From: a candidate division TM6 bacterium SOIL31
Lineage (GTDB): Bacteria > Babelota > Babeliae > Babelales > Vermiphilaceae
Length of the DNA stretch: 64,000 bases
Direction of reading: 5' to 3'
Assembly: GCA_001468865.1 (NCBI GenBank)
Contig: LDIY01000004.1
Span: 1 to 64,000, forward strand
The notes under the pieces were generated by a model. The model was not told the DNA's origin. It did no database searches and saw nothing but the letters and a program-made list of their open reading frames with translations. Below, piece after piece: positions 17,514 through 27,030 of this stretch. Made by a program: the position numbers and the translations under genes. Every line of letters begins with the position of its first letter. The stretch's first letter is position 1.

Positions 17514-17870
17514 TTAAAGGTTTGCCCTAAACCGCTTTATTCTGTTTTCTATTACCGGCGTGCCCGTTTCAAATATGATGATACACGTATTTTGTTTATC
17601 GGGATCACTTAAATTTTTCAATGCCGGATTGTAATGACGCTCATTGTCAATCAGCCACTCAAGAGTGTAAAAATTATATTTTTTGCCTGCAAGCCAATTA
17701 AGAAAGTTGTCTTGTTGAGCTACTGTATATTGTCCCCCCTGTTGTAGTGCATTCTGCATAATAAGTGCTTTTGGCAGATGCCGTCTTTGAGCTTCTTGTT
17801 GATAAGAATAGTGAGAAGAATAGGTGATGTTATAGATTCCTAAGGTGACAAGTAACATGAGTTTCTTCAT
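17514..17870 (-). CDS. Small exported hypothetical protein, 118 aa
   Basis: Unrecognised. The start is set at ATG 17870 (MKKLMLLVTLGIYNITYS), which gives a signal peptide; a longer frame would run through the uvrB terminator and the promoter and is not credible. The mature part has aromatic-rich helices (NFLNWLAGKKYNFYTLEWL) and a C-terminal basic end. It has its own promoter and terminator. Confidence 0.65.
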   Translation of the reverse strand: MKKLMLLVTLGIYNITYSSHYSYQQEAQRRHLPKALIMQNALQQGGQYTVAQQDNFLNWLAGKKYNFYTLEWLIDNERHYNPALKNLSDPDKQNTCIIIFETGTPVIENRIKRFRANL

Positions 17871-17915
17871 GATGAATCTTTCTGTAGATGTTTTTGTTGG
17901 TTTTATTTTTCGTTT

Positions 17916-17944
17916 ATTATGCCAGATATTTAAATTTTTGACAA
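17916..17944 (-). promoter_or_regulatory. Sigma-70-type promoter
   Basis: A -35 TTGTCA (17939-17944) and -10 CATAAT (17916-17921) with a 17-bp spacer, 46 bp ahead of the ATG at 17870. The -35 box directly follows the uvrB terminator. Confidence 0.7.
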
Positions 17945-17945
17945 A

Positions 17946-17990
17946 AAGAAGAGGGTCCGTGAAAATCATTCACGGACCCTCTTCTTTTTT
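17946..17990 (-). terminator. Strong terminator after uvrB
   Basis: An arm of about 18 bp (centred on GAGGGTCCGTG) pairs with its complement (CACGGACCCTC) around a short loop, flanked by A- and T-runs. It is one of the longest hairpins in the window. Confidence 0.9.
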
Positions 17991-18004
17991 AGTAATCTAA
18001 AATC

Positions 18005-19984
18005 CTACTTATGAGTTATACTATTTTTTAATCGCTGCCATTCAGCGCGCAAGGCAATTGCTGTTTCAAAATCAAGCCGTTCGGCAGCTTGTTGCATTTG
18101 TTCTTCTAATTGTATAATACGTTCTGCAATATTTCCAGTTTCAATCTGCAAGCTTTCAGCTTCCTGTCTTTTCTGTTTTTTAGATTTAGAAGCCTGCGCA
18201 ATCAATTCTTGAATATTCACAATACTTTTGATGACGTCACGCTTAACTGTTTGCGGAGTGATGTTATGTGTTGCATTATACTCTTGTTGCAAGGTACGCC
18301 GACGATGCGTTTCTTCCATCGCTGCAGCCATTGAGCCGGTGATTCTATCAGCATAAAGAATTACTTTTGCATCAGTGTTACGCGCAGCACGCCCAATAAT
18401 CTGGATGAGTGATCGCTTATCACGTAAGAAACTTTCTAAATCAGCATCCATGATGGCAACAAGGGCTACTTCAGGCAAATCGATACCTTCACGTAACAAG
18501 TTGACACCAACAAGACAATCAAAAGTGCCCAGGCGCAATTTTTGCAATAATTCAGTACGCTGTGGTGTTTTAAGATCACTGTGCAAATAACATACTTTAA
18601 TCTGCTGTTCTTCCAAATAACGTGCTAATTCTTCTGCTAATTTTTTAGTCATTACCATTACCAATGAACGATAACCAGCAGCGGTTGTTTTTTTGATTGA
18701 TTCAATTAAATGAGTAATTTGCCCGGATCTACCATGTATTTCAATTGCCGGATCAACAAGGCCGGTAGGACGGATAATTTGCTCCACAAACTGATCTGAA
18801 TGTTGTAGCTCATAATCACCAGGAGTTGCCGAAACAAAGATGACGTCTTTAAAATATTTTTCAATTTCAGAAAATTGGAGCGGTCTATTTTCTTTGGCGC
18901 TCGGGAGTCTAAAGCCAAATTCAACGAGTGATTTTTTACGTGCTTGGTCGCCCGCATACATGCCTTTTAATTGCGGAATTGCCATATGAGATTCATCAAT
19001 TACGAGTAAAAAATCATCGGGAAAGAAATCAAAGAGTGAATAAGGATGACCATCCTTAGTACGACCATCAAAGTGTACTGAATAGTTTTCAATACCAGAA
19101 CAGTACCCAGCTTGTTCGATCATTTCAAGATCATGCGATACACGTTGTTTAATGCGTTCGCGATAAAGAGGGTTTTTAACTTGTGGTAGCCACTCATCCA
19201 ATTCCGTTTGAATGCTTTCCATAGCCGCATCTTTGCGTTCTTGAGTGGTTACAAAGTGGCGTGCGGGAAAAATAACGGTGTTATCAAGCTCTCGCATAAC
19301 GGTATTGTTGTGTTTACTTACCCACAGGAGCCCTTCAATTTCATCACCAAAAAGTTCAATACGCAATTTATCTTTTTGATACGGCAAATGAACTTCAACG
19401 GTGTTTCCAATAACGGAAAATTTTCCCGAAGCCTGTTCAATATCATTGCGCGTGTATTGAATAAAAATAAGTTGTTGTAAAAGCTCAGAACGAGATATTT
19501 TTTGGCCGACAGAAAGAGAAAGTGCTAAATCCCGATAATCATTAGGGTTACCCAAAGAATAGATACAAGAAACTGAAGCAATTACAATCGTATCTTGCCG
19601 GTTAATTAATGATGCGGTTGCTTCTACGCGCAACCGTTCAATTTCACTATTTACCTTAGTTTCTTTAGGAATATAAATGTCCTGCGCGGGCATATATGAT
19701 TCAGGCTGGTAATAATCATAATAGCTGACAAAATAGCAGACTTTGTTTTCAGGAAAAAATTGAGAAAATTCTTCATAAAGCTGTGCAGCCAAGGTTTTAT
19801 TGGGTGCTAAAATGAGCACTGGCTTATTTTGCTTTGCAATGACATTGGCAATAGTATAGGTCTTACCCGATCCAGTAACGCCCAAAAGGGTTGAGGTGCC
19901 GGGACGACCTTTAAGAAGCTCTTTGATAGCCTCTGGCTGACTGCCGGCTGGTGGAAAAGGTGTATGAAGCTTGAATAAAGACAT
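18005..19984 (-). CDS. uvrB: Excinuclease ABC subunit B
   Basis: A 659-residue DNA helicase-like subunit of nucleotide-excision repair. It receives damaged DNA from UvrA and then recruits UvrC. Walker A GVTGSGKTYT near residue 37, the beta-hairpin region YYDYYQPESYMP near 93-104, DEAD-like VIDESH, helicase motif VI QIIGRAARN, and the C-terminal UVR domain (IIQLEEQMQQAAERLDFETA) are all present. Length matches the family. uvrA and uvrC are not in the window. It follows the PLD gene at 6 bp and may be read from the same transcript. Confidence 0.97.
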   Translation of the reverse strand: MSLFKLHTPFPPAGSQPEAIKELLKGRPGTSTLLGVTGSGKTYTIANVIAKQNKPVLILAPNKTLAAQLYEEFSQFFPENKVCYFVSYYDYYQPESYMPAQDIYIPKETKVNSEIERLRVEATASLINRQDTIVIASVSCIYSLGNPNDYRDLALSLSVGQKISRSELLQQLIFIQYTRNDIEQASGKFSVIGNTVEVHLPYQKDKLRIELFGDEIEGLLWVSKHNNTVMRELDNTVIFPARHFVTTQERKDAAMESIQTELDEWLPQVKNPLYRERIKQRVSHDLEMIEQAGYCSGIENYSVHFDGRTKDGHPYSLFDFFPDDFLLVIDESHMAIPQLKGMYAGDQARKKSLVEFGFRLPSAKENRPLQFSEIEKYFKDVIFVSATPGDYELQHSDQFVEQIIRPTGLVDPAIEIHGRSGQITHLIESIKKTTAAGYRSLVMVMTKKLAEELARYLEEQQIKVCYLHSDLKTPQRTELLQKLRLGTFDCLVGVNLLREGIDLPEVALVAIMDADLESFLRDKRSLIQIIGRAARNTDAKVILYADRITGSMAAAMEETHRRRTLQQEYNATHNITPQTVKRDVIKSIVNIQELIAQASKSKKQKRQEAESLQIETGNIAERIIQLEEQMQQAAERLDFETAIALRAEWQRLKNSITHK

Positions 19985-19990
19985 AATAAT

Positions 19991-21193
19991 CTATTTCGTT
20001 TTTTGTTTTTTGCGATCTGCTTTCACTACATCCTCAGCTTTTCTCTTTGCGGCTTTTTTCTTAGCTTTTTCAAGATTGCTTTTTTCTTTTAATTGGAGAG
20101 CTGGCTCAAGTAGATCACATACTTGTTTTACTTTATTAAAATCTGCAATTGAGGCCTGAGTAACCTCTTTATTTGGCAAAAAGACGCTGTAATTTGTTTG
20201 TGTGGCGCATTCATCGGTTAAATTACCCGTATTTTCCACATGAGAGAATGTTGTTCCTTTAACAATATCCATTGTTTTTGCATGATGACATACACGATGT
20301 CCATTGGTAGGGGTAAAGACATTGACGGGAATATGCGCTGCATCTAGTTTTTGTAATAAGGGAAGACCCTGGCTACTTAATGCTGTATAATTTACTATGA
20401 ATTCCACCTGCGCACCACTTTTTTTTGCGGTGATTGCAGCTTTGGTAATCTCTTCATCATTGATATTCATAGTACGAATATATGCGCAACGATTACTGTG
20501 TGAGTCGTTTGCCAGATTAAGAAGGCGTTGGGCAAGCGATTTATTAAGGTTAGTATGCTTGGATGTAACAAAAAGGGGCTTTTGAGGCGATTCTTTTATA
20601 TAATTTTTTTTCTTGAGCGGCTTGATTGGGGATGAAGAATTTATTGCCTGGTAAGCATTTTCTGCGAGCTCTACGTCGTTTGTTGCAATAATGGTTTCTA
20701 TATTGTTGCGAATAGTATCTTTGCTCAAATTAACATCATTTTTCCATGTATTATTGCTCAAATTTGGAGACCCTAGTACAAGCAGACCCTCTTGATCAAG
20801 TCTTTTTTTGCTCGGGCTATAGGCAAGAGCGGCAGTCGCTTTTCCATGATGAGCGCCACGGGTTATGGTAATATTATCGCTATCAAAACAATCTATTTTA
20901 TTTAAATAATGAGGTCCTACACGGATTGATATTTTAATATCATCCTGGGTAGCTTTTGCTTTTATTATTTCAGTAGTGCCTTTTTGATTGAAAACAAAGG
21001 ATTCTGTGGCAAAGCGGGTTAAATGAGGTTTTTTATACAATTCATTGGTTTTATAAGGAAAATCGGTTCCATTTCCAAAAAATTGATAAAAAGGCTCATT
21101 TTTGGGCTTTAAAGAGACCTGTTTTTGCTGCATTCCTTGCAGGGGAATGAAAAAAAGGGCCAATATGACAAAAAATGATATATATTTATTCAT
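19991..21193 (-). CDS. Exported phospholipase D-superfamily protein with basic tail
   Basis: A 400-residue exported protein. The signal peptide is MNKYISFFVILALFFIPLQG; I use ATG 21193 rather than the ATG four codons upstream. Two half-HKD motifs are visible: H116-x-K118 followed by GSPNLSNNTW, and H304-x-K306 followed by NTGNLTDE, the two active-site halves of PLD enzymes (phospholipases, nucleases, synthases). The C-terminal 25 residues are strongly basic (KKAAKRKAED, then KADRKKQKTK), resembling a bipartite nuclear localisation signal. This suggests a secreted enzyme acting in a host, but the substrate (lipid or nucleic acid) is unknown. Confidence 0.82.
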   Translation of the reverse strand: MNKYISFFVILALFFIPLQGMQQKQVSLKPKNEPFYQFFGNGTDFPYKTNELYKKPHLTRFATESFVFNQKGTTEIIKAKATQDDIKISIRVGPHYLNKIDCFDSDNITITRGAHHGKATAALAYSPSKKRLDQEGLLVLGSPNLSNNTWKNDVNLSKDTIRNNIETIIATNDVELAENAYQAINSSSPIKPLKKKNYIKESPQKPLFVTSKHTNLNKSLAQRLLNLANDSHSNRCAYIRTMNINDEEITKAAITAKKSGAQVEFIVNYTALSSQGLPLLQKLDAAHIPVNVFTPTNGHRVCHHAKTMDIVKGTTFSHVENTGNLTDECATQTNYSVFLPNKEVTQASIADFNKVKQVCDLLEPALQLKEKSNLEKAKKKAAKRKAEDVVKADRKKQKTK

Positions 21194-21219
21194 AATACTA
21201 CCCAATGTCTTTAAAAGTA

Positions 21220-21249
21220 TTTATATCTGCTACTTTTTAATTTTATCAA
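21220..21249 (-). promoter_or_regulatory. Sigma-70-type promoter for the PLD gene
   Basis: A -35 TTGATA (21244-21249) and -10 TATAAA (21220-21225) with an 18-bp spacer, 27 bp before the start codon. Confidence 0.6.
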
Positions 21250-21441
21250 AATTCTTTCTATTTGGCAAATTGGGGGTAAAAGGGCCGAAATAGCGAATAG
21301 TACGGTGAATTGAAAGGGTTTTTCCTTTCTTAATAAAAACAGGCCAAATATTGCTTTTTTATCCGCTAATAATCAATAATAAGATGAGCTATTTGAGTGA
21401 AAATAGCCGTGAAAACTATTTTTTATTAAGGGGGTCTTTTT

Positions 21442-21810
21442 ATGAAACGTCACATAGCGATAGTAATCTTAGGTATGATAGTCAGTTGTTGTATGGTGGC
21501 CATGGAGCCCCAAGAGCGAAAAGAAAGAACCAGAGACCCGCAACCACAACGCGGATGGGAGCAACCCAAACAAGGCGAAATACTGAAGATTAGAGGAAGA
21601 GGTAATACTGTTACCTATTTAGATACGGCTACGGGCAAATCAACCACCTATGATATTGTAGAGGATCCCAAGAAACAAAAGCGATCACATAGATCAAAAA
21701 GAAAACAAAAAAGAGAGAATCTTCCTATAGTGCCTGAAGAAGAGGGCCGATCAACGCAAGAAGAAGAGGTGGTAGATCCTAAGAGTCTCTCTTACGATAG
21801 TTCAATTTAG
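21442..21810 (+). CDS. Small exported basic protein, 122 aa
   Basis: Unrecognised. A signal peptide (MKRHIAIVILGMIVSCCMVA) is followed by a low-complexity, charged, probably disordered chain: Arg/Pro/Gln-rich first, then a short beta-like segment (GNTVTYLDTATGKSTTYDI), then a Lys/Arg cluster (KKQKRSHRSKRKQKR) and an acidic tail. The AAGGGGG ribosome binding site is well placed. The basic cluster could be a nucleic-acid-binding or nuclear-targeting signal, but this is speculative. Confidence 0.7.
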   Translation: MKRHIAIVILGMIVSCCMVAMEPQERKERTRDPQPQRGWEQPKQGEILKIRGRGNTVTYLDTATGKSTTYDIVEDPKKQKRSHRSKRKQKRENLPIVPEEEGRSTQEEEVVDPKSLSYDSSI

Positions 21811-21833
21811 GTAAGTCTATTTATTGCGGAATT

Positions 21834-21876
21834 AAAAAGAAAGAAGAGGATTTTAAAGTCCTCTTCTTTCTTTTTT
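21834..21876. terminator. Bidirectional terminator
   Basis: An arm of about 17 bp (AAAGAAAGAAGAGGA) pairs with TCCTCTTCTTTCTTT between the convergent genes ending at 21810 and 21895. Confidence 0.88.
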
Positions 21877-21894
21877 GGGTAAAACTAACTATTT

Positions 21895-24800
21895 TTATGC
21901 AGGTGATAGCCTGTTTCTAATTGCGATAAAGGGAGCAGAAAGATTAGCAAACATCTCTTTCAGAGGATCTGATAGGGAATCAAAATTGCTATAAAGATAT
22001 GCAAGTATTCCCGCTATACCACCCAGAGCCACAGCTGCTATAACTGGAACATAGGATGAGGATGTTTTTTGATCACCAAGAGATTTCATTGTTGGTAATT
22101 GTTTTTTACTATCTTGAGACAATACAGGCTTCTTGATATTGGTCTTTTGGTCTGCTAAAGGAACTTCGCCGTTGCCTATTTGTGAATCGATAGGATCATT
22201 AGTCCTCTTAGCCATTATTCGTTTTTGATTTTCTAGCAGGTTGTTTTCTGCTCTTTGTAGGCGTTGCGTTGTTTCTCTCTCGCTTCTTTCTTGTTCTTCT
22301 TTCTCTTTTATTTTTGCTAATAATGCTGCTTCTGTTTGTTTTTTTTCCTCTTCTATTTTTGCTAGATTCGCAGCTGTTGTTTCTTTTTCTTTTTGTAACC
22401 TTGTTTCTTCAGCTATTCTTTTTTGTTCTAATTCCTTTAATTGAGCACGTGCTTCTTTTTTGGACAATTGCTCTTTATTTTCTTTTGTTTTTAGATTAGC
22501 CGGTTCAACAGATTTTACTGCCGGAATTTCTGGTTGTGCTAGTTGTGGTGCTGGGGATGTTTGTTCCAATTCCTTCTTTGGTTCCTCAGCATTCATTATA
22601 TATTCTGCTAAGTGCTTTGTGCATACAGTTATCGAAGGTTGACCTGAACTAATGGTCATAAAGGGATTACGTGAATTATATGCTGCTTGGACGTTTGCAA
22701 GTATGTATGGAAGGATTTTATCCTCTGGGATCAAAACAAGCTCAATTTGTTTATCATCATCTTTTTTGTAAAGAGTGAGGGAATAACCATCAGATTCTTT
22801 AGCACCGTTTTTTACTGCAGAAACGATATTATAAAAATTATCAGCAAAAGTGGTACTTTGAGGTAGAGCAATGATGTTTGAAATATTTCCGCGTTTTACT
22901 ATGGGTGTATTTGCAGGAATATTAAGTTCTTTATGATGACCACATGGTGCGTTGGGGTCAATCATTTCAGTTTCTTGCGTAAGGTTTTTACGATCAAAGA
23001 AAGGAAATTCTATTTGAGGTTGAGCTGCAGATTGATCTACTTGACGAGAACGTTGAGCGGTACAAAACTCTTTCCAATCTTCTGATGCAGGGTGATTAAC
23101 AAAAAGATAGGTTGTGATTCCATTGAGTTTTGCTTCAATCAGAAGCTGCGTATTTTCTGTGGATTCTGGAATCTTTATTTCATGCATTTTTTTTTCATCG
23201 ATATTCAGGGAGATAGTTTCCCCTGCGCATGAAATCGTTATACTATAGTGTCCATCATTTTTATCTATTTTATCTATTTTGTCAGTGAGGCTAGACAATT
23301 TTTTCGGAACACAATAAATACCTTCAATACAATTGGCCGATGAACGGTCTTCTATAGGAATAATTGGTGCGCCCGGAACGGAAGTTTCTTCAGCATTTTC
23401 TTTTGTTTCTGGATTAGCTTTTGGTTGTTGGACAGATTTTACCGCAGGGCTTTCTGGTGTTTTTATGGTATCGAAAAATTCACCTAACTTATCTGTTAGA
23501 TCTTCTGAAAAATCAGCAATAACTGTTCCGCCCGTTTCTGTAAGAAATTGAAATTCTGGCGAATCTTCCTGGTCCAGCTGAGCGAGAGTAAATTGAAGAC
23601 ATTTGTTTGGCGATACGTCAATTTCATCTAATCCTGATGGTCTTATTTCTAATTTTATTTTTTCGGTTTGATCATTCTTATTTATACACTCTAATGCATT
23701 TGTCTCTTTATCAATATTGATTATAGTCCATGAAGCACTTTCTCCAGCGGGAATCTCAGTATGACATACTTCAAAAGAAAGATATTGGGCTTTCGGTTCT
23801 GAAAGTGCACTTCCGACGTTTTGTGGATTTGTACCTTCATCCAAAGCGCCAAACTCTGAAGGGTCAACAAACGGTCGGTCATTTGGAATGGAATCAGCTG
23901 CTGCTTTTTCTGGTGCAGATTCTAGTTCTTCTACAGGCTTTGGTTGTGTATATGGGTGATCCTTTTCATCTGCTTGCTCTGTCGCTGGCGTTGTTGGCTC
24001 TGTCAGAACAAGGTTTTCTTGTGGAAAAGCTATTTCACCTGGTTTTGATTGATTAGTATTAATTACAAGATTTGTCTCATGAGTATCAACAAAAGGCTCT
24101 GCGAGTTCTTTCGGCGTTTCTGTTGCTTCTTCTTGTTCAACGGCTTTTGATTGGTTTGCTAGTGCTCGTGCTGTTGCGTCAGATGGCTTAATAAGAATAA
24201 GCGGAATTGTATCGTTCAAGATTATAGTGTTTTTCAATACAGTTGTAACTTTTTGGTTATTGTTTTCTTTGATAATATCAACAAGATCAGCTTTCGTTAT
24301 TGATAGACGTGCCTGGGCATGATCTTTATCCTCATTCCCTAGTATTAAACTATGTTGTGAAGGGTCTTGAGTATTTTGATGAATACTAAGCAAGTCATAT
24401 GCTAACAACATCCTGTTAAGTACTTCTTCATCTATAAATTTGCTGTATACCTTTGTCACTTTTCCTGGATCACCTAAGAGTGTGGTCGCGAGCTTTTGTT
24501 CTTTTTCTATCGCTTGTTTTCGTTTTAGTTCATCTTTTTTTATCAGTGCTTCTTGTTTTTCTCTTTCTTGCGCTTCTTTGAGTAGCTGAGCTTTAAGACG
24601 CACATTTTCTTCATGCGTTTTTCGTGCTTGGGTTAGTTTTTCTTTTAAGCTTTCAGTTTTTACTTCGAAACGTAGTTGCTTATTTTCTCGTGTGCATTGG
24701 AGTTCCATTACGGGCAAAGATTCCTTAAGCTCATCACTTGAACTTGAAAATGTTTCTTCATTCATTCGTATGCAATATTTTTCATTAACCCCAGTACGTT

Positions 24801-25053
24801 TATTAGTATGTTTAAGGGACAAGCAATATTCTAACTTACCTTTGCCATTATCATGAGCTATTGTACCTTCTATGGCGCATTTATTTCGCACATAGGGTCT
24901 GCTATTTTCATCTGCTATGATTCTATCTACAGTTATTTCTTGTTGAAGACTAGGCGCTAGCTCCATTCCAAAAATCCCGCCGCATCCGCTCATTAATCCA
25001 AAAAGAATACTATAAATCATTATGTTAGTTGTCATCAATTGCCTACTTTTCAT
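21895..25053 (-). CDS. Giant exported coiled-coil protein with C-terminal anchor, 1052 aa
   Basis: Unrecognised. The N-terminus is signal-like (IMIYSILFGLMSGCGG, with a lipobox-like MSGC) and is followed by FGMELAP, a pattern seen at other export sites here. The chain alternates beta-rich domains with disordered Pro/Glu/Lys stretches that include a PA(V/A)KSV motif three times. A strong coiled coil (about 870-960, Lys/Glu/Gln-rich) leads to one hydrophobic helix near residues 1007-1026 (VIAAVALGGIAGILAYLY) and a short tail. It may be a surface or inclusion-membrane scaffold. It has a good AAAGGGA ribosome binding site. Confidence 0.75.
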   Translation of the reverse strand: MKSRQLMTTNIMIYSILFGLMSGCGGIFGMELAPSLQQEITVDRIIADENSRPYVRNKCAIEGTIAHDNGKGKLEYCLSLKHTNKRTGVNEKYCIRMNEETFSSSSDELKESLPVMELQCTRENKQLRFEVKTESLKEKLTQARKTHEENVRLKAQLLKEAQEREKQEALIKKDELKRKQAIEKEQKLATTLLGDPGKVTKVYSKFIDEEVLNRMLLAYDLLSIHQNTQDPSQHSLILGNEDKDHAQARLSITKADLVDIIKENNNQKVTTVLKNTIILNDTIPLILIKPSDATARALANQSKAVEQEEATETPKELAEPFVDTHETNLVINTNQSKPGEIAFPQENLVLTEPTTPATEQADEKDHPYTQPKPVEELESAPEKAAADSIPNDRPFVDPSEFGALDEGTNPQNVGSALSEPKAQYLSFEVCHTEIPAGESASWTIINIDKETNALECINKNDQTEKIKLEIRPSGLDEIDVSPNKCLQFTLAQLDQEDSPEFQFLTETGGTVIADFSEDLTDKLGEFFDTIKTPESPAVKSVQQPKANPETKENAEETSVPGAPIIPIEDRSSANCIEGIYCVPKKLSSLTDKIDKIDKNDGHYSITISCAGETISLNIDEKKMHEIKIPESTENTQLLIEAKLNGITTYLFVNHPASEDWKEFCTAQRSRQVDQSAAQPQIEFPFFDRKNLTQETEMIDPNAPCGHHKELNIPANTPIVKRGNISNIIALPQSTTFADNFYNIVSAVKNGAKESDGYSLTLYKKDDDKQIELVLIPEDKILPYILANVQAAYNSRNPFMTISSGQPSITVCTKHLAEYIMNAEEPKKELEQTSPAPQLAQPEIPAVKSVEPANLKTKENKEQLSKKEARAQLKELEQKRIAEETRLQKEKETTAANLAKIEEEKKQTEAALLAKIKEKEEQERSERETTQRLQRAENNLLENQKRIMAKRTNDPIDSQIGNGEVPLADQKTNIKKPVLSQDSKKQLPTMKSLGDQKTSSSYVPVIAAVALGGIAGILAYLYSNFDSLSDPLKEMFANLSAPFIAIRNRLSPA

Positions 25054-25216
25054 CTGAAAATCCCTTTGGTATGTGCATAAAAATGCGTATTGTTTTTGGT
25101 TATAAGTAAAATTCTATGATCGATATTATCTATAATAGCATTTTAGGCAACAAGATCAATTGAGGGGTGCGTATTTAGTAATGAAGAATGAGGAAAAAAG
25201 GCGAAGGGGGAATACG

Positions 25217-25876
25217 TTAGGGGAATCGAGAAATGTTAAGTTTTTTCCAGTCCTGAGCAAATTGTTCCATGCCTTTATCGGTCAATTGATGATTGAGCGA
25301 TTGTTCAAACACGGGAACTGGTAATGTGGCAATATCAGCTCCTGCCATAATAACTTTTTCAAAATGAGTTGTATCACGAATTGATGCTGCAAGAAGCTCC
25401 GTTTCAAAACCATTCCAATCAAGCATATGGCGCAAATGATGAATCAATTCAATGCCGTTGCTGCCAATATCATCAAGTCTGCCGACAAAAGGAGAAATAT
25501 AGTGTGCACCTAATTTTGCCATCATCAATCCTTGAGTCAGAGAAAAGACGAGGGTGATATTGATGGTTATACCTTCTTCAATGAGTTTTTTAATGACCGT
25601 ATAATAATGGGGATGACAAGGAATTTTGACTGCAATGTTATGAGAAAATGCAGCGATTTTACGCGCCTGCATATAAACAGCCTCTGGTTCTTTTTCTGTT
25701 ACTTCCACGCTGATAACACCTAAAGGCAACATTTCACAGATGGTGAGTATTGCTACCGTTGGGTTGCCATCTTCCTTGCTTAAAAGCGTAGGGTTAGTGG
25801 TAACGCCATCAATGAGTCCGGTGTGAGCCCATTTTTGAATGAGCTCTATGTTAGCCGTGTCTAAAAATATTTTCAT
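25217..25876 (-). CDS. Transaldolase, TalC/fructose-6-phosphate aldolase type
   Basis: A 219-residue TIM-barrel enzyme. The family start MKIFLDTANIELIQ, the TTNPTLLSKE segment, Schiff-base lysine K84 (NIAVKIPCH) and the SPFVGRLDDIG strand are all present. Length matches the short TalC/FSA group. It would interconvert sedoheptulose-7-phosphate, glyceraldehyde-3-phosphate and sugar phosphates in the non-oxidative pentose-phosphate pathway, complementing zwf and gnd at 59.6-61.9 kb. Distinguishing transaldolase from FSA activity by sequence alone is uncertain. Confidence 0.9.
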   Translation of the reverse strand: MKIFLDTANIELIQKWAHTGLIDGVTTNPTLLSKEDGNPTVAILTICEMLPLGVISVEVTEKEPEAVYMQARKIAAFSHNIAVKIPCHPHYYTVIKKLIEEGITINITLVFSLTQGLMMAKLGAHYISPFVGRLDDIGSNGIELIHHLRHMLDWNGFETELLAASIRDTTHFEKVIMAGADIATLPVPVFEQSLNHQLTDKGMEQFAQDWKKLNISRFP

Positions 25877-25925
25877 ATTTCAGAGGTTACTTTAAGCTCA
25901 CGCCCCGTTTCAAGAAAAAAATTAA

Positions 25926-26900
25926 TTATGCTTTGCTACTCACATTTTTAACCAGAAATTGCGGCAAATAAGTATCAAGTATTTGCATAATACGAGCCGG
26001 CAAACGATCAAGATGATACAAGATCGCGATAAGAGCAATAATGCTTATGCTTACGCCAGCGATCTTCAATGAAGATGCTTTTTTTTGAACCGAAGACAAT
26101 GTATCAGCGGCCGCTTTTATATTCGCGACATCATTTTTAATTATCTCTGGTGCTTTCTGTGCGATATAGATCGCCGTTTCTATTGTTTCGATTTCAGTTA
26201 TAGCTTTCTTGATATCGTTTTTTGTGGTTTCGATATCTTTTACTTCGGCTTCGCTTTCTTTTTTTGTTGTTGATACGGCATGCTTCGCTTCGGTTTCTAA
26301 CACAGATAGATCTTTGGTAAGATTTTGAATTAAAGCAGATTCAGATGAGCCGTGCGTAGCACCAATCACATTGTCTGTTGCTGGTGCATTAAAATCAGTT
26401 TGAACGGGTATTAAGGGTGGCGTTGCAGGTGGCGTGGTAATTGGAGTAATTATTGTTCCTTGAACTGGTGATCCATCAGCATGCATTACCGTAATATCAG
26501 GTGCTTGGTCCTCATCATCTGATTTCAATAAGTGTAATCCTGCTGCTATATTATGGGTGGTTTCATGGAGAATATCTTTTAGTGCATCTACTTTTTCCTC
26601 AACGCGATCTTCTATTTTTTTAATTAATGAACGATCTTCAGATGTTTTTGATGTTTTATTTTTTTTATTTTCTTTTATTTGATGTTGCAGATAAACAATA
26701 GCAGGAGGAGTATCCGTGCGGTGAGGACTGCGTGGAGATCGTTTGGGAGAAGATAAAGGAGAGCCAAAAGGTGTTCCTTTTCTTATAGGTGCCGGTGAAA
26801 TAGCATCTGAATCAGTTGATGTATCTTGATCCATACTAAAAATTACTGATGTTGTAATACAGAGCATACTCATTATTGCATGAATTATAATTTTCTTCAT
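25926..26900 (-). CDS. Exported charged protein with C-terminal anchor, 324 aa
   Basis: Unrecognised. The signal peptide ends near residue 23 (VIFSMDQD). A Ser/Pro/Arg-rich disordered stretch (about 30-70) and a Lys/Glu/Thr-rich helical region with coiled-coil character (about 190-270) lead to one hydrophobic helix near residues 277-295 (IAGVSISIIALIAILY) and a short tail. It is the first of three consecutive minus-strand genes with the same build, which suggests a duplicated but highly diverged family. Confidence 0.72.
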   Translation of the reverse strand: MKKIIIHAIMSMLCITTSVIFSMDQDTSTDSDAISPAPIRKGTPFGSPLSSPKRSPRSPHRTDTPPAIVYLQHQIKENKKNKTSKTSEDRSLIKKIEDRVEEKVDALKDILHETTHNIAAGLHLLKSDDEDQAPDITVMHADGSPVQGTIITPITTPPATPPLIPVQTDFNAPATDNVIGATHGSSESALIQNLTKDLSVLETEAKHAVSTTKKESEAEVKDIETTKNDIKKAITEIETIETAIYIAQKAPEIIKNDVANIKAAADTLSSVQKKASSLKIAGVSISIIALIAILYHLDRLPARIMQILDTYLPQFLVKNVSSKA

Positions 26901-27030
26901 ACGCGTCCTAAAAATAATAGATTTTGTAATGGCATGATTAACGCGTATTATTCTAGTGAAAAATAGCCAGCCAGTGCAAGGGCTCTCTTATAAAAAGACG
27001 CGAATGATAGATGAAAAAATACAAAAGTTT

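Noticed and set aside
17870-17969. N-terminal extension of the 118-aa exported protein
   Set aside because: The extra 33 codons run through the promoter and the uvrB terminator and would hide the signal peptide.
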